A DNA stretch of 26,950 bases from CABRXV01 sp900754955. GTDB lineage: Bacteria; Actinomycetota; Coriobacteriia; Coriobacteriales; Eggerthellaceae. Shown piece by piece: positions 1-7,992 of the stretch. The stretch is from assembly GCA_902475005.1 (NCBI GenBank), contig CABRXV010000024.1, forward strand, positions 1 to 26,950. The letters run 5' to 3'. Both the position numbers and the translations under genes were made by a program. Each line of letters opens with the position of its first letter. Positions within the stretch are counted from its first letter, which is position 1. The notes beneath the pieces were generated by a model that saw only the letters and a list, made by a program, of their open reading frames with translations, had not been told where the DNA came from and searched no databases.

Positions 1-2
1 GC

Positions 3-2483
3 GCGCTCAACATGTACGAGAACTACCCGTTCTGGTTCACCTTCTTCACGAAGCTCGGCTACCGCGTCATCCTGTCCGATCCGTCCACGAAGAAGACCTA
101 CGAGGCGGGCATCGAGTCGATGCCGTCCGAGAGCGTGTGCTACCCGGCGAAGCTGTCGCACGGCCACATCATGAACCTGCTCGAGAAGCACCCCGACTTC
201 ATCTGGATGCCCTGCAGCAAGTGGGAGCGCCAGGAGGACGAGACGGCGGGCAACCATTTCAACTGCCCCATCGTGGCGAGCTACCCCGAGGCGCTGCGCC
301 TCAACATCGACGAGCTGCGCGACTCCGACACCAAGTTCGTGAGCCCGTGGCTGCCGTACGACCGCAAGGAGAAGCTGAAGGAGCGTCTGTTCATCGAGCT
401 CGGCACCAACTTCGCCGATGCGGTGGGCGCTCACGGCGCGCCGCTTACGCAGGAGGAGATCGACGCCGCGGTCGACGCCGCGTGGGAGGAGGACGAGGCC
501 TTCAAGCGCGACATGCGCACGAAGGGCGTCGAGACGCTCGCCTGGATGGAGGAGACGGGCACGCACGGCATCGTGCTGGCGGGCCGCCCGTACCACCAGG
601 ACCCCGAGATCAACCACGCCATCCCCGAGCTGCTCACGAGCTTCGGCCTCGCCGTGCTCACCGAGGACTCGGTGGCGCACCTCGGCCAGCTCGAGCGCCC
701 GATCCGCGTGGTCGACCAGTGGATGTACCACACGCGCCTCTACGCGGCCGCCAAGGTGGTCACGCAGCGCCGCGACCTCGACCTCATCCAGCTCAACAGC
801 TTCGGCTGCGGCCTCGACGCGCTCACGACCGACCAGGTGCAGGAGGTGCTCGAGGCGGCGGGCAAGGTGTACACCGTGCTCAAGATCGACGAGGTGTCGA
901 ACCTCGGCGCGGCGCGCATCCGCGTGCGCAGCCTGCTCGCGGCGCTCAAAGACCAGGCCGACAGCGAGGCCGAGCGCGCCGCCGACGAGGCGGCGGCGGG
1001 CCGCGCGTGCCCGGCAGCGTCGATCAACCTCGACAACATCGACAAGCTCGTGCCGAAGTCGTTCACCGAGAAGGCCGACGGCGTGGTGGTCGACGAGGAG
1101 GTCGAGCAGCGCGAGGGCGCCTCGACCGAGTTCGCGCGCGCGGTGTTCACCGATCACATGAAGGAGGAGGGCTACACCATCCTCTGCCCGCAGATGGCGC
1201 CCATCCACTTCGACCTGCTCATCGACATCTTCCAGCGCAACGGCTACAACCTCGAGCTGCTGCCGAGCGTCGACCACGGCGCGGTGGACGCAGGCCTCAA
1301 GTACGTGAACAACGACATCTGCTACCCGTCGATCCTCGTGACCGGCCAGATCATGGAGGCCGTGATGAGCGGCCGCTACGACACCGACAAGCTGGCCGTC
1401 ATCATCACGCAGACGGGCGGCGGCTGCCGTGCGACCAACTACATCGCGCTCATCCGCAAGGCGCTCAAGTCGGTGGGCCTCGCGCACATCCCCGTGATCG
1501 CGCTGTCGTTCAAGGACCTCGGCGAGGACAACCCGGGCTTCAAGATCACGCCGAAGATGCTCTACCAGGCCATCTTCGCGCTGCAGTACGGCGACCTGCT
1601 CATGATGTGCCTGTACCGCACGCGTCCCTACGAGGTGGAGCCGGGCAGCGCCACGCGCCTGTTCGACCACTGGATGAGCGTGTGCAAGGCACAGCTGCGC
1701 CGCGGCGTGAAGACGGGCGAGTTCAAGAAGACCGTTCGCCAGATCGTCGACGACTTCGACACGCTGCCGCTGCAGGGCGAGGGCACGAAGCCGCGCGTGG
1801 GCGTGGTGGGCGAGATCCTCGTGAAGTTCCATCCCACGGCGAACAACCAGATCGTCGAGCAGATCGAGCACGAGGGCTGCGAGGCCGTGGTGCCGGGGCT
1901 CATCGAGTTCTTCCTTTTCGGCATCGCGGGCGGCATCTTCCAGCGCCAGCTCGGCAAGTCGAAGAAGAGCGAGATGGGAAGCCGCATCGCGCTCGACGTG
2001 ATCAAGCGCCTGCGCAAGCCGGTGACCGACGCGCTCAAGAAGTCGCACCGCTTCGAGCCGCCCGCCGACATCTACGAGCTCGCCGAGTACGCTGAGCAGA
2101 TCCTGTCGCTGTGCAACTCGATGGGCGAGGGCTGGCTGCTCACCGCCGAGATGGTGGAGCTCATCCGCAGCGGCTGCCCGAACGTGGTGTGCACGCAGCC
2201 GTTCGCCTGCTTGCCGAACCACGTGGTGGGCAAGGCCGTCATCAAGGAGCTGCGCCGCCAGTACCCCGAGAGCAACATCGTGGCCGTCGACTACGATCCC
2301 GGCGCGTCGGAGGTGAACCAGCTCAACCGCATCAAGCTCATGATCGCGGTGGCGAAGGCGAACCTCGCAGCGAAGGAGCAGGAGGCCAAGCACGAGCGCG
2401 ATGCGTTTGTGGACAGCAGCCGCCCGCACGCTACGGAGGAATCCGAGAGCTCGACGGTGGGCTACGTGGAGATCAAGGCGTAG
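3..2483 (+). CDS. 2-hydroxyacyl-CoA dehydratase/activase-type protein, C-terminal part (5' end outside window)
   Basis: The reading frame is open from the window edge: three codons (Ala-Leu-Asn) precede the first Met, so the gene starts upstream. The family is a fused protein with an N-terminal HgdC-like ATPase (not visible here) and a C-terminal HgdB-like region; full-length relatives are usually about 1,400 residues. The visible 823+ residues show MYENYPFWFTFF near the edge, then NNDICYPSILVTGQ, ITQTGGGCRATNY, GEILVKFHPTANNQIV, CTQPFACLPNHVVGK and DYDPGASEVNQLNR. The cysteines in these motifs are candidate Fe-S ligands. HgdC ATPases pump low-potential electrons into HgdB-type Fe-S proteins, but the substrate of this fused subfamily is unknown to me. 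The C-terminal 40 residues are charged and probably flexible. Codon use is strongly biased to GC-ending codons, which suggests good expression. I am sure of the family, not of the reaction. Confidence 0.88.
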   Translation, partial: ALNMYENYPFWFTFFTKLGYRVILSDPSTKKTYEAGIESMPSESVCYPAKLSHGHIMNLLEKHPDFIWMPCSKWERQEDETAGNHFNCPIVASYPEALRLNIDELRDSDTKFVSPWLPYDRKEKLKERLFIELGTNFADAVGAHGAPLTQEEIDAAVDAAWEEDEAFKRDMRTKGVETLAWMEETGTHGIVLAGRPYHQDPEINHAIPELLTSFGLAVLTEDSVAHLGQLERPIRVVDQWMYHTRLYAAAKVVTQRRDLDLIQLNSFGCGLDALTTDQVQEVLEAAGKVYTVLKIDEVSNLGAARIRVRSLLAALKDQADSEAERAADEAAAGRACPAASINLDNIDKLVPKSFTEKADGVVVDEEVEQREGASTEFARAVFTDHMKEEGYTILCPQMAPIHFDLLIDIFQRNGYNLELLPSVDHGAVDAGLKYVNNDICYPSILVTGQIMEAVMSGRYDTDKLAVIITQTGGGCRATNYIALIRKALKSVGLAHIPVIALSFKDLGEDNPGFKITPKMLYQAIFALQYGDLLMMCLYRTRPYEVEPGSATRLFDHWMSVCKAQLRRGVKTGEFKKTVRQIVDDFDTLPLQGEGTKPRVGVVGEILVKFHPTANNQIVEQIEHEGCEAVVPGLIEFFLFGIAGGIFQRQLGKSKKSEMGSRIALDVIKRLRKPVTDALKKSHRFEPPADIYELAEYAEQILSLCNSMGEGWLLTAEMVELIRSGCPNVVCTQPFACLPNHVVGKAVIKELRRQYPESNIVAVDYDPGASEVNQLNRIKLMIAVAKANLAAKEQEAKHERDAFVDSSRPHATEESESSTVGYVEIKA

Positions 2484-2526
2484 GCGATTCGCGATGGGGG
2501 CTCGCGCGGTTTCGCGCGGGTCCTAT

Positions 2527-2558
2527 GAGGGGCCCGCTCCCGTGTGGGGGCGGACCTC
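2527..2558 (+). terminator. possible terminator hairpin after the dehydratase-type gene
   Basis: Stem CCGCTCCC (2534-2541) pairs with GGGGGCGG (2546-2553) around a GTGT loop, with one G-U pair. GAGG (2527-2530) and CCTC (2555-2558) can extend it. There is no clear T-run after it, so intrinsic termination is only possible. Confidence 0.35.
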
Positions 2559-2577
2559 GTTGTGTGTGGTGCACGTG

Positions 2578-2656
2578 GCGCGCTACATGCGCGCGGGGTG
2601 CGGTTCCAATCGGCGGCAACTCCGGCTGGCACTGCTGCAGCGCGCTTCATGCGCGC
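2578..2656. repeat. two copies of a 17-bp near-palindrome
   Basis: GCGCGCTACATGCGCGC (2578-2594) recurs as GCGCGCTTCATGCGCGC (2640-2656), 62 bp apart, with one mismatch. Each copy can form a GCGCGC/GCGCGC stem. The function is unknown; in a GC-rich gap this could be chance or a small repeat. Confidence 0.4.
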
Positions 2657-2701
2657 ACGTAGAGCGCGGCTCCGGGCGGGCATCGCGGCGCGTTTGCGCG
2701 T

Positions 2702-2750
2702 CCAACAAACGGCATTTTTGCCATTTTGTGGCAAAAATGCCGAAAGTTGG
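2702..2750. repeat. AT-rich perfect palindrome, copy 1
   Basis: A 14-bp perfect stem (2710-2723 with 2729-2742, core GGCATTTTTGCCA) surrounds a 5-nt loop. It is flanked by a symmetrical AAA/AAA internal loop and an outer 5-bp stem CCAAC/GTTGG. The left arm, positions 2704-2722, recurs at 2902-2920 with one mismatch. It lies in the 586-bp gap between the first gene and the flavin split-barrel gene. There is no T-run at the end, so it is not a classic terminator; it looks like a dispersed palindromic repeat or a protein site. Confidence 0.75.
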
Positions 2751-2901
2751 CCAACTTGCGTGGCCTCGAACGTGCGCAGTCCATCGCCGTCTCCTGCGGC
2801 TTCCTCAAAACTCCTGATGAAAGTTATTTCCGAATGTGATAGATCGCGCGCCCGCTTGAGCAAGAGGGCATGGGGAGCCGTTTTGGCCCTCGCTTTCGGG
2901 G

Positions 2902-2946
2902 AACAAACGTCATTTTTGCCGCCAAATGGCAAAATCGCCGTTTGTT
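2902..2946. repeat. AT-rich palindrome, copy 2
   Basis: The outer arms AACAAACG (2902-2909) and CGTTTGTT (2939-2946) and the inner arms TTTTGCC (2914-2920) and GGCAAAA (2928-2934) share one symmetry axis. The left arm matches copy 1 (AACAAACG, one variable base, CATTTTTGCC). The two copies are 198 bp apart. The rest of the gap (2751-2900 and 2950-3050) shows no gene that I can support. Confidence 0.7.
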
Positions 2947-3069
2947 TGCCGAAGGGATGTGGCATGAGTCTGCGGGTTTGCTCCATAGGGGGATTTTTGG
3001 GGTGAAGCGCAGCGGCGTTTCGAAGAGTATCATGCAGGTAACGGGAACGTCCGAGTGAAAGGATCTGCC

Positions 3070-3480
3070 ATGGCAACGCTTTCCGCAGAGGTCAAGGAGC
3101 TGTTCGACAAGGTGGGGGCCGTCGTGTTCGCCACTTCTACGGTCGAGGGCCAGCCGAACGCGTGCATCGTCGGCATGAAGAAGGTCATCGACGACGAGAC
3201 GGTGTACCTGTCCGACCAGTTCTTCAACAAGACGCTCGCCAACGTGAAGGCGAACGAGAAGGTCGCCATCGTGTTTTGGGAGGGCCACGACGCCTATCAG
3301 ATTCACGGCACGGCGCGTTACGTCAACGAGGGCGAGGAGTTTGAGGAGCAGGCGGCGTGGGTGAACGCCCTGTTCGCCCAGATGGGCATGCCGGTGAAGT
3401 CGAAGGGCGGCTGCTTCGTGCATGTCGACGAGGTGTACACCTCCGCTGCCGGCCCCGACGCGGGCAAGCGCATTTCGTAG
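3070..3480 (+). CDS. pyridoxamine 5'-phosphate oxidase-like FMN split-barrel protein
   Basis: This small protein of 136 residues begins at ATG 3070 behind AAAGGA (3058-3063, 6-nt spacing); an in-frame GTG at 3055 is a weaker alternative start. The N-terminus has the split-barrel pattern: a helix (LFDKVGAVVFATST), a strand with EGQPNACIVGM, VYLSDQFFNKTLANVKANEKVAIVFW, then an IHGTARYV strand. The family binds FMN or a related flavin and acts as a small reductase/oxidase or flavin carrier. It lacks the extra C-terminal region of true PdxH, so vitamin B6 synthesis is unlikely. It stands alone, with a large gap before it and a strong terminator after it. A -10-like TATCAT lies at 3028-3033 without a convincing -35 box. 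The substrate is unknown. Confidence 0.82.
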   Translation: MATLSAEVKELFDKVGAVVFATSTVEGQPNACIVGMKKVIDDETVYLSDQFFNKTLANVKANEKVAIVFWEGHDAYQIHGTARYVNEGEEFEEQAAWVNALFAQMGMPVKSKGGCFVHVDEVYTSAAGPDAGKRIS

Positions 3481-3515
3481 CGCTGCGGGAGCGTGCGCGA
3501 CATAACTGATTTTGC

Positions 3516-3557
3516 GAAGGCGGTCGGCGCTGCGGCGCCGGCCGCCTTCTGCGTTTT
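3516..3557 (+). terminator. intrinsic terminator after the split-barrel gene
   Basis: A 15-bp stem (3516-3530 with 3535-3549, one G-U pair) with a TGCG loop is followed by GCGTTTT. It lies 36 bp after the stop codon. Confidence 0.85.
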
Positions 3558-3781
3558 CTGGGGCGTGTTGTTGCGTTGTCTGCTGGGGGGGTAAAACTGG
3601 CGCTGCGTCTCCTGCTGTGTGGGGGATGGAAGTGCCGCTGCATCGTCTGCTGGGGCAAAGGCGCAGAACGCGTTCATGCGGTGCCCGGGCGCAGCGACGA
3701 TCCTTTTGTGGCCGCCGTTGTGTGGCTTGCCGCTGGCGCTGCGTTGCGACTAACGCGTCAGGCGCTGCGGCTGCGGCTGTG

Positions 3782-3928
3782 CTGGCGTACTGCGCGCGGC
3801 AACTGCGCTGATGTGCCGAACGTGGCGACTGCGCTGACGTGTCGAGCGCGGAGGCTGTTCTGGCGTGCTGTGCGTGGCGGCTTCGCTGATGTGCCGAATG
3901 TGGCGACTGCACTGGCGTGTCGATTGCG
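3782..3928. repeat. two 69-bp tandem copies, period 78 bp
   Basis: Positions 3782-3850 and 3860-3928 align without gaps at 58 of 69 bases. The best kept part contains GCTGATGTGCCGAA and GTGGCGACTGC. The repeat ends 23 bp before the rsmI -10 box. The rest of the gap 3558-3781 holds shorter degenerate GCTG-rich words and no supportable gene. It may be a slipped duplication or a set of upstream binding sites. Confidence 0.7.
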
Positions 3929-3951
3929 CAAGCAGAGCTTGGCGCGTGCCG

Positions 3952-3957
3952 TATAAT
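3952..3957 (+). promoter_or_regulatory. -10 box TATAAT of rsmI, implying a leaderless mRNA
   Basis: A perfect TATAAT ends 8 bp before the rsmI ATG at 3966. A start site 6-8 bases downstream would fall on or just before the A of the ATG. No Shine-Dalgarno sequence lies between. No good -35 box sits 16-18 bp upstream; TTGCGC is 22 bp away. Confidence 0.6.
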
Positions 3958-3965
3958 GCCCAGCT

Positions 3966-4844
3966 ATGGATACCAATGCTTCTACATCTTCGGGAAAGCT
4001 CGTCGTTGTTCCCACGCCGCTCGGCAACCTGGGCGATATGACCGTACGCGCGCTCGAGGCGTTGCGCGCCGCCGACACCGTTTGCGTGGAGGACACGCGT
4101 GTGACGGGCAAGCTGCTGTCCGCCTTCGATATCAGCAAGCGCCTTGAGCGCTTGGACGAAGCCCTTGTGGGCCAGCGCGCCGGGGCGATCGCTCAGCGCG
4201 TGATCAACGGTGAGGTGATCGCGTACTGCAGCGATGCGGGCATGCCAGGCGTGTCCGATCCGGGCATGCGTCTCGTGCGCGCATGTCGCGCGGCGGGCGC
4301 GCCGGTCGAGGTGCTGCCCGGTCCCACGGCGGTGGCCACGGCGTACGTGGCGAGCGGATGCGAGAATGCGCGCTTCTACTTCGGCGGTTTCTTTCCGCGC
4401 AAGGACGGTGAACGCAGATCGGCGCTCGACGCGGTGCGCGCGCTCGACGCAGCACTCGTGTACTACGAGAGTCCCAACCGGCTCGCCTCGGCCCTTGCGG
4501 TGATCGCCGAGGTGTTCCCTCTGCGCGAGGTGGCGGTGTGCCGCGAGCTCACCAAGCTTCACGAGGAGGTGTTCCGCGGTCCTGCGGCTGACGTGCGCGA
4601 TGAGTTCGCGCGCCGCGCAGGGGAGGGCTCGATCAAGGGCGAAATCGTGCTTGTGATCGACGGGCCGAGCGAGGCCGAAGCGGTCGCGACCGCCGCCGCT
4701 GCTGCGAGTGATGCTTCGTCGCGCGCCGCGGAGCTTGTCGCCGAGGGCATGCGCACGAAGGAAGTGGCGAAAAAGATTGCTTCCGAGTTCGGCATCGCGC
4801 GCAACGAGGCGTACGAGATCGCCATGGAGGCGGGTAAGCGATGA
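3966..4844 (+). CDS. rsmI: 16S rRNA (cytidine1402-2'-O)-methyltransferase
   Basis: RsmI uses SAM to methylate the ribose of C1402 in the decoding centre of 16S rRNA. The 292-residue protein has the usual length and the tetrapyrrole-methylase-like fold motifs in order: VVPTPLGNLGDMT near residue 13, VEDTR, SDAGMPGVSDPG, VLPGPTAV, YFGGFFPRK, YYESPNR and CRELTKLHEEVFRG. A C-terminal helical segment (TKEVAKKIASEFGIARNEAYE) is also typical. The start at 3966 has no ribosome binding site but lies just after a TATAAT box, so translation is probably leaderless. The stop overlaps the next start as ATGA, which couples it to the metallopeptidase gene. Confidence 0.95.
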   Translation: MDTNASTSSGKLVVVPTPLGNLGDMTVRALEALRAADTVCVEDTRVTGKLLSAFDISKRLERLDEALVGQRAGAIAQRVINGEVIAYCSDAGMPGVSDPGMRLVRACRAAGAPVEVLPGPTAVATAYVASGCENARFYFGGFFPRKDGERRSALDAVRALDAALVYYESPNRLASALAVIAEVFPLREVAVCRELTKLHEEVFRGPAADVRDEFARRAGEGSIKGEIVLVIDGPSEAEAVATAAAAASDASSRAAELVAEGMRTKEVAKKIASEFGIARNEAYEIAMEAGKR

Positions 4845-5401
4845 GCGCGGCGCAGGCACGGCTTCTGCTTGTGGACGGCCTCGAGGTGTGGGTGACGCGC
4901 AAGCGCATCAAGAGCATCAACCTGCGCGTGAAGCCGCCTGCAGGGCGCATCGAGGTGTCGGCGCCGTACCATACGAGCGACGCATCCATCACGAATCTCG
5001 TGCGCGAAAAACGGCGGTGGATCGATGCGAATGTGCGCGAGATCGTGAACTCGCCGCGCAGTCGCGGCCTCGAGGCGAGTCCCACCGAAGTGGCGCAGTG
5101 GAAGGCCGCCGTCGCCGCGTTCGTGCCCGTGCTCATCGAGCGTTGGGAGCCGATCATGGGCGTGAAGGCGGGCAAGATCGCCTATCGCAACATGACGAGT
5201 AGATGGGGCAGCTGCCAGCCGGCGACGGGTCGCATCTGCATCAATGTGCTCCTTGCGCTCTACCCTCCCGAATGCCTCGAGTACGTGGTGGTGCACGAGC
5301 TGTGCCATCTGCTTCAACGCGGTCATGGTCCGCGGTTCCACGCGCTTATGGACAAGTTTCTGCCTGACTGGCGCGCTCGTCGCGCGAAGCTGAACGGCTG
5401 A
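4841..5401 (+). CDS. YgjP-type (DUF45) zinc metallopeptidase-like protein
   Basis: This 186-residue protein belongs to the small YgjP/M48-like family. The zinc motif HELCH is at residues 152-156, and a probable third ligand is His162 in RGHGPRFHAL. The family signature RWGSC is at 121-125, and RKRIKSINLRVKPPAGRIEVSAP at the N-terminus is the usual beta segment. No signal peptide or membrane segment is seen, so it should be cytoplasmic. Cellular substrates of this family are not established. The ATG overlaps the rsmI stop by 4 bp (ATGA), so it is probably translated from the same mRNA. Confidence 0.88.
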   Translation: MSAAQARLLLVDGLEVWVTRKRIKSINLRVKPPAGRIEVSAPYHTSDASITNLVREKRRWIDANVREIVNSPRSRGLEASPTEVAQWKAAVAAFVPVLIERWEPIMGVKAGKIAYRNMTSRWGSCQPATGRICINVLLALYPPECLEYVVVHELCHLLQRGHGPRFHALMDKFLPDWRARRAKLNG

Positions 5402-5700
5402 CGGGACGGCGGATCGCCCGCGCCGCTCACGTTGTCGCGCCGTCCGCGGCCGCTCGCATCGTCCCTCGCTCCTTCCCGCGCGGTCGCCGCTTATGCCGTC
5501 ACGCCGCCGATAGCTCCGTCGCTGAGCGCGCTGCCGCCCTTCGCTCCTCCCGCGCGCGGTCGCCTGCGTCGCCGAGAGTGCGGTCGCTCACGCCACCGCT
5601 TGCGTCCGCACTCCTCCACCTGCTGTCGCCCTGGCGTAGGAAACATGCGCGCCTGCGCAAAGAATCGCCCAGAAGTTCTCTGCGGGAGTACCATGGGCGT
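5402..5700. other. 300-bp GC-rich gap with no supported feature
   Basis: This stretch is rich in CGC, CCG and CTCC words. I see no convincing gene, terminator or strong promoter. A TACCAT at 5689-5694 could be a -10 box for the transporter but has no -35 partner. Confidence 0.5.
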
Positions 5701-7167
5701 ATGGGTGAGAATCAGACATACGAGCAGGACGATTCGGCCGCTATGCCGGCGGATCGAGTGACGAACGCGCGGTCGCACGCACGTCGTTCGGGCGCTCCCA
5801 AGGGGAAGCGCACGCTCGTGCTCGGCATCATGATGTCGGGCACAGCGGCGGCGTGTATCTCCCAGAGCATGATGATCACGGCGCTGCCGACCATCATGGT
5901 GGAGTACGGCGTCGACGCGACGCTCGGCCAGCTGCTGACGACGGCATACATCTTCACACTCGGCCTCATCTCCGCCCTCACGGCATTCCTCGTGGAGCGC
6001 ATCGACGCGAAAAAGCTCTTCATTGCCGCGCTGCTCCTATTCGTTGCGGGATGCGCCGCCGCGCTCGTTGCTCCTAACTACCCGCTTCTGCTCGCGGCGC
6101 GGCTCGTGCAAGCGGGCGGCGCCGGCGTCTGCCTTCCGCTTCTGCAGGTGGTGGCGCTCTCGCTCTATCCGTCGAGCGAGTACGGCAAGGCGATGGGGAT
6201 CGTCGGCCTCATTATCGGGTTCGCGCCCGCCATCGGCCCTACCATAGCGGGCTTTCTCATCGACGCGTGGGGCTGGCATGCGGTGTTTGTGCTGCTCGGC
6301 TCGGTGGCGCTTGCCGTGGTGGTCGTGTCGGTGTTTCTTCTGAAAGACATCGGGCACCCTGGGAAGGAGCCAGGGCGCTTCGATGCGATTTCGACGCTGC
6401 AGTATGTTGTGGGGCTTGTTGCGTGCATGGCGGGCGTGACGGTTGCCGAGTCGGTGGGGATCGCCGATCCGGTGGCGCTTGGCTTGTTTGTCGCGGGCGT
6501 GGCGGTGCTTGTCGTCTTCGTGCGACGCCAGCTGCGCGTGGATCATCCGCTGCTTGAGCTGGCGTGTTTCCGCAACCGCACGTTTGCGGTGGCGACGGTG
6601 CTCGTGCTTGTGACGCAGGTGGCGTTCATGGCGGGTTCCATCATGGTGCCGCTGTACGTGCAGGACATCCAGGGACGCGACGCTACCACGTCGGGTCTCA
6701 CGATCCTGCCAGGTGCGCTGCTGCTCGGCTTTCTTAACCCCGTGACGGGGCGCTATCTCGATCGACACGGGGCTCTACCACTCATCGTGGTCGGCGGCGT
6801 GGTGACGGTGGCGGGCACGCTCGCATTCTGCGTGGTCGATCCTGCGGTACCTGAGTGGGTGGTGACGGTGCTCTACGGCGTTCGCGTGGTGGGCATTTCG
6901 TGCCTCATGATGCCGATGCAGGCGTACGGCACCGCTGCACTTTCGCATGATGAGCTCTCGCAGGCGACGGCGATTCTTACCTCGTTTCGCCAGGTGTTCG
7001 GCTCGGTCATGAGCTCGGTGCTTATCTCGGTGATGGCCGCCGCGTCGAGCAACGCCATCGGCATCGACGCTCACGGCTTCGCGGTGAGCTTTGCGGCGCA
7101 GGCGGCTATCGTGCTCGCGGGCACCGTTGCAGGAGCCGTCTACGCTTGGCGCACGCGAAAAGCGTAG
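5701..7167 (+). CDS. DHA2-type MFS multidrug efflux transporter
   Basis: A 488-residue integral membrane protein of the major facilitator superfamily, most like the EmrB/QacA (DHA2) branch of proton-driven drug exporters. After a polar 35-residue N-terminus it shows many hydrophobic segments. Signatures are ISQSMMITALPTIMVEYG at the first helix, RLVQAGGAGVCLPLL, and the motif-C-like GFAPAIGPTIAGFLIDAWGW characteristic of drug:H+ antiporters. The start at 5701 is chosen because the Met begins the polar tail and GGGAG lies about 12 nt upstream; this is not certain. Codon use is looser than in metG or the first gene, with more GTG and CTT, which suggests lower expression. The substrate cannot be read from sequence. 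No regulator gene is adjacent. Confidence 0.88.
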   Translation: MGENQTYEQDDSAAMPADRVTNARSHARRSGAPKGKRTLVLGIMMSGTAAACISQSMMITALPTIMVEYGVDATLGQLLTTAYIFTLGLISALTAFLVERIDAKKLFIAALLLFVAGCAAALVAPNYPLLLAARLVQAGGAGVCLPLLQVVALSLYPSSEYGKAMGIVGLIIGFAPAIGPTIAGFLIDAWGWHAVFVLLGSVALAVVVVSVFLLKDIGHPGKEPGRFDAISTLQYVVGLVACMAGVTVAESVGIADPVALGLFVAGVAVLVVFVRRQLRVDHPLLELACFRNRTFAVATVLVLVTQVAFMAGSIMVPLYVQDIQGRDATTSGLTILPGALLLGFLNPVTGRYLDRHGALPLIVVGGVVTVAGTLAFCVVDPAVPEWVVTVLYGVRVVGISCLMMPMQAYGTAALSHDELSQATAILTSFRQVFGSVMSSVLISVMAAASSNAIGIDAHGFAVSFAAQAAIVLAGTVAGAVYAWRTRKA

Positions 7168-7245
7168 AGTCGGCGTGCGTTTCGGGCGGAGGCGTACGCG
7201 CTCGCTTGGCGGAAAGCGGGGAAACAAGCAGTCGGAGACACTGCT

Positions 7246-7489
7246 TGGCGCAAAACATGCCGAAATGCACGCTCGGGGAAACCGCCTGGCACAAAAAGTG
7301 CCGAAATGCACGATTCTCTTTCGAATCAGCGCGCGGAGCGATATCGAGGATTCAGCTGAGCTGGGAAAACGCAATCTCGATTTTTAAGCTGGCCAGTCGA
7401 AGCGCCTTTTCGTCGAGGAAAATCGTGCATTTCGTTGGTAAATGCGCCACGCGGTTTTCGGAAGAGTGCATTTCTCGAAAAAATTGCCA
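7246..7489. repeat. four-unit repeat element, copy A
   Basis: Four units of the form TGGC, 10-11 bases, CGAAATGCACG occur as plus, plus, minus, minus. Plus units start at 7246 and 7287; minus units end at 7449 and 7489. The same-strand units are 41 bp apart. The centre holds GCTGAGCTGGGAAAACGC (7355-7372). The outer unit can pair with the outer unit and the inner with the inner, giving one large foldback. A second copy lies at 20057-20298. It is more AT-rich than its surroundings and has no coding potential that I can support. Confidence 0.85.
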
Positions 7490-7490
7490 C

Positions 7491-7827
7491 AGCAGAGCGG
7501 GCAGGCTGCGCATCTTCGCGTCTCCCAGGCTGCGTGCCTTCGCGCCGCCGCGCTAAGCGAAGACGTTTCCAGGGGCAAAGAAGGCCAGGATGAGCGCGAA
7601 GGGGCTCTTCCAGCGCGCGTTCGCTGTTACTCGGTCAAATCGGCCGAAGCCGCCCCTTCGCTTCCTGCTCCGTTGGCGCCGCCGCGCTTGAAGCCCTCGG
7701 AGTAAGCGCTCGGGATCACGTTGACCCATTTGCGTGTTGGTGACGGCTTGCGTTTCGACGATAGCGGAGGCGATTAGCGAGGCTTTGGCGCGTCTTCGTC
7801 CCGTGCGCGACGTGCCCTGCCTCGTTC
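7491..7827. other. gap between repeat element A and the metG promoter; no supported gene
   Basis: No gene is supported on either strand. On the minus strand, an open frame from about 7772 to 7637 ends in protein-like residues (KWVNVIPSAYSEGFKRGG), but it has no start codon. A second minus frame ending at 7553 has a hydrophobic tail (SPFALILAFFAPGNVFA). These may be remnants of lost genes or chance. Confidence 0.3.
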
Positions 7828-7855
7828 TTGCCGCATTCCCCATGCGTGCTAGAAT
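7828..7855 (+). promoter_or_regulatory. promoter of metG
   Basis: TTGCCG (7828-7833), 16 bp, TAGAAT (7850-7855). It predicts a leader of about 185 nt before metG. Confidence 0.55.
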
Positions 7856-7992
7856 GAAATGCTGTCTGCAATGTGGAAGAAGGCGCCCGATTTCGCCTTT
7901 TCCGCATCTGAGCGCTGGGCTTGCGGCGTGCTCCAGGGCATGTTGCAAGCGGAAGACAGCGCGCGTATGCGGAGAAGCGCACGAGTCGGCAG

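Noticed and set aside
3750..4859. 369-codon minus-strand frame across the tandem repeat and rsmI
   Set aside because: It is opposite rsmI and its repeat-derived Ser/Thr/Arg tail reflects the DNA repeat, not a protein repeat.
7246..7489. CRISPR array
   Set aside because: Only two units per strand, units face each other, and repeats are degenerate; no cas genes are present.
7553..7948. 131-codon minus-strand frame in the metG upstream gap
   Set aside because: It overlaps the likely metG promoter and leader, has mostly Arg-rich shadow composition, and only its last 20 residues look protein-like.
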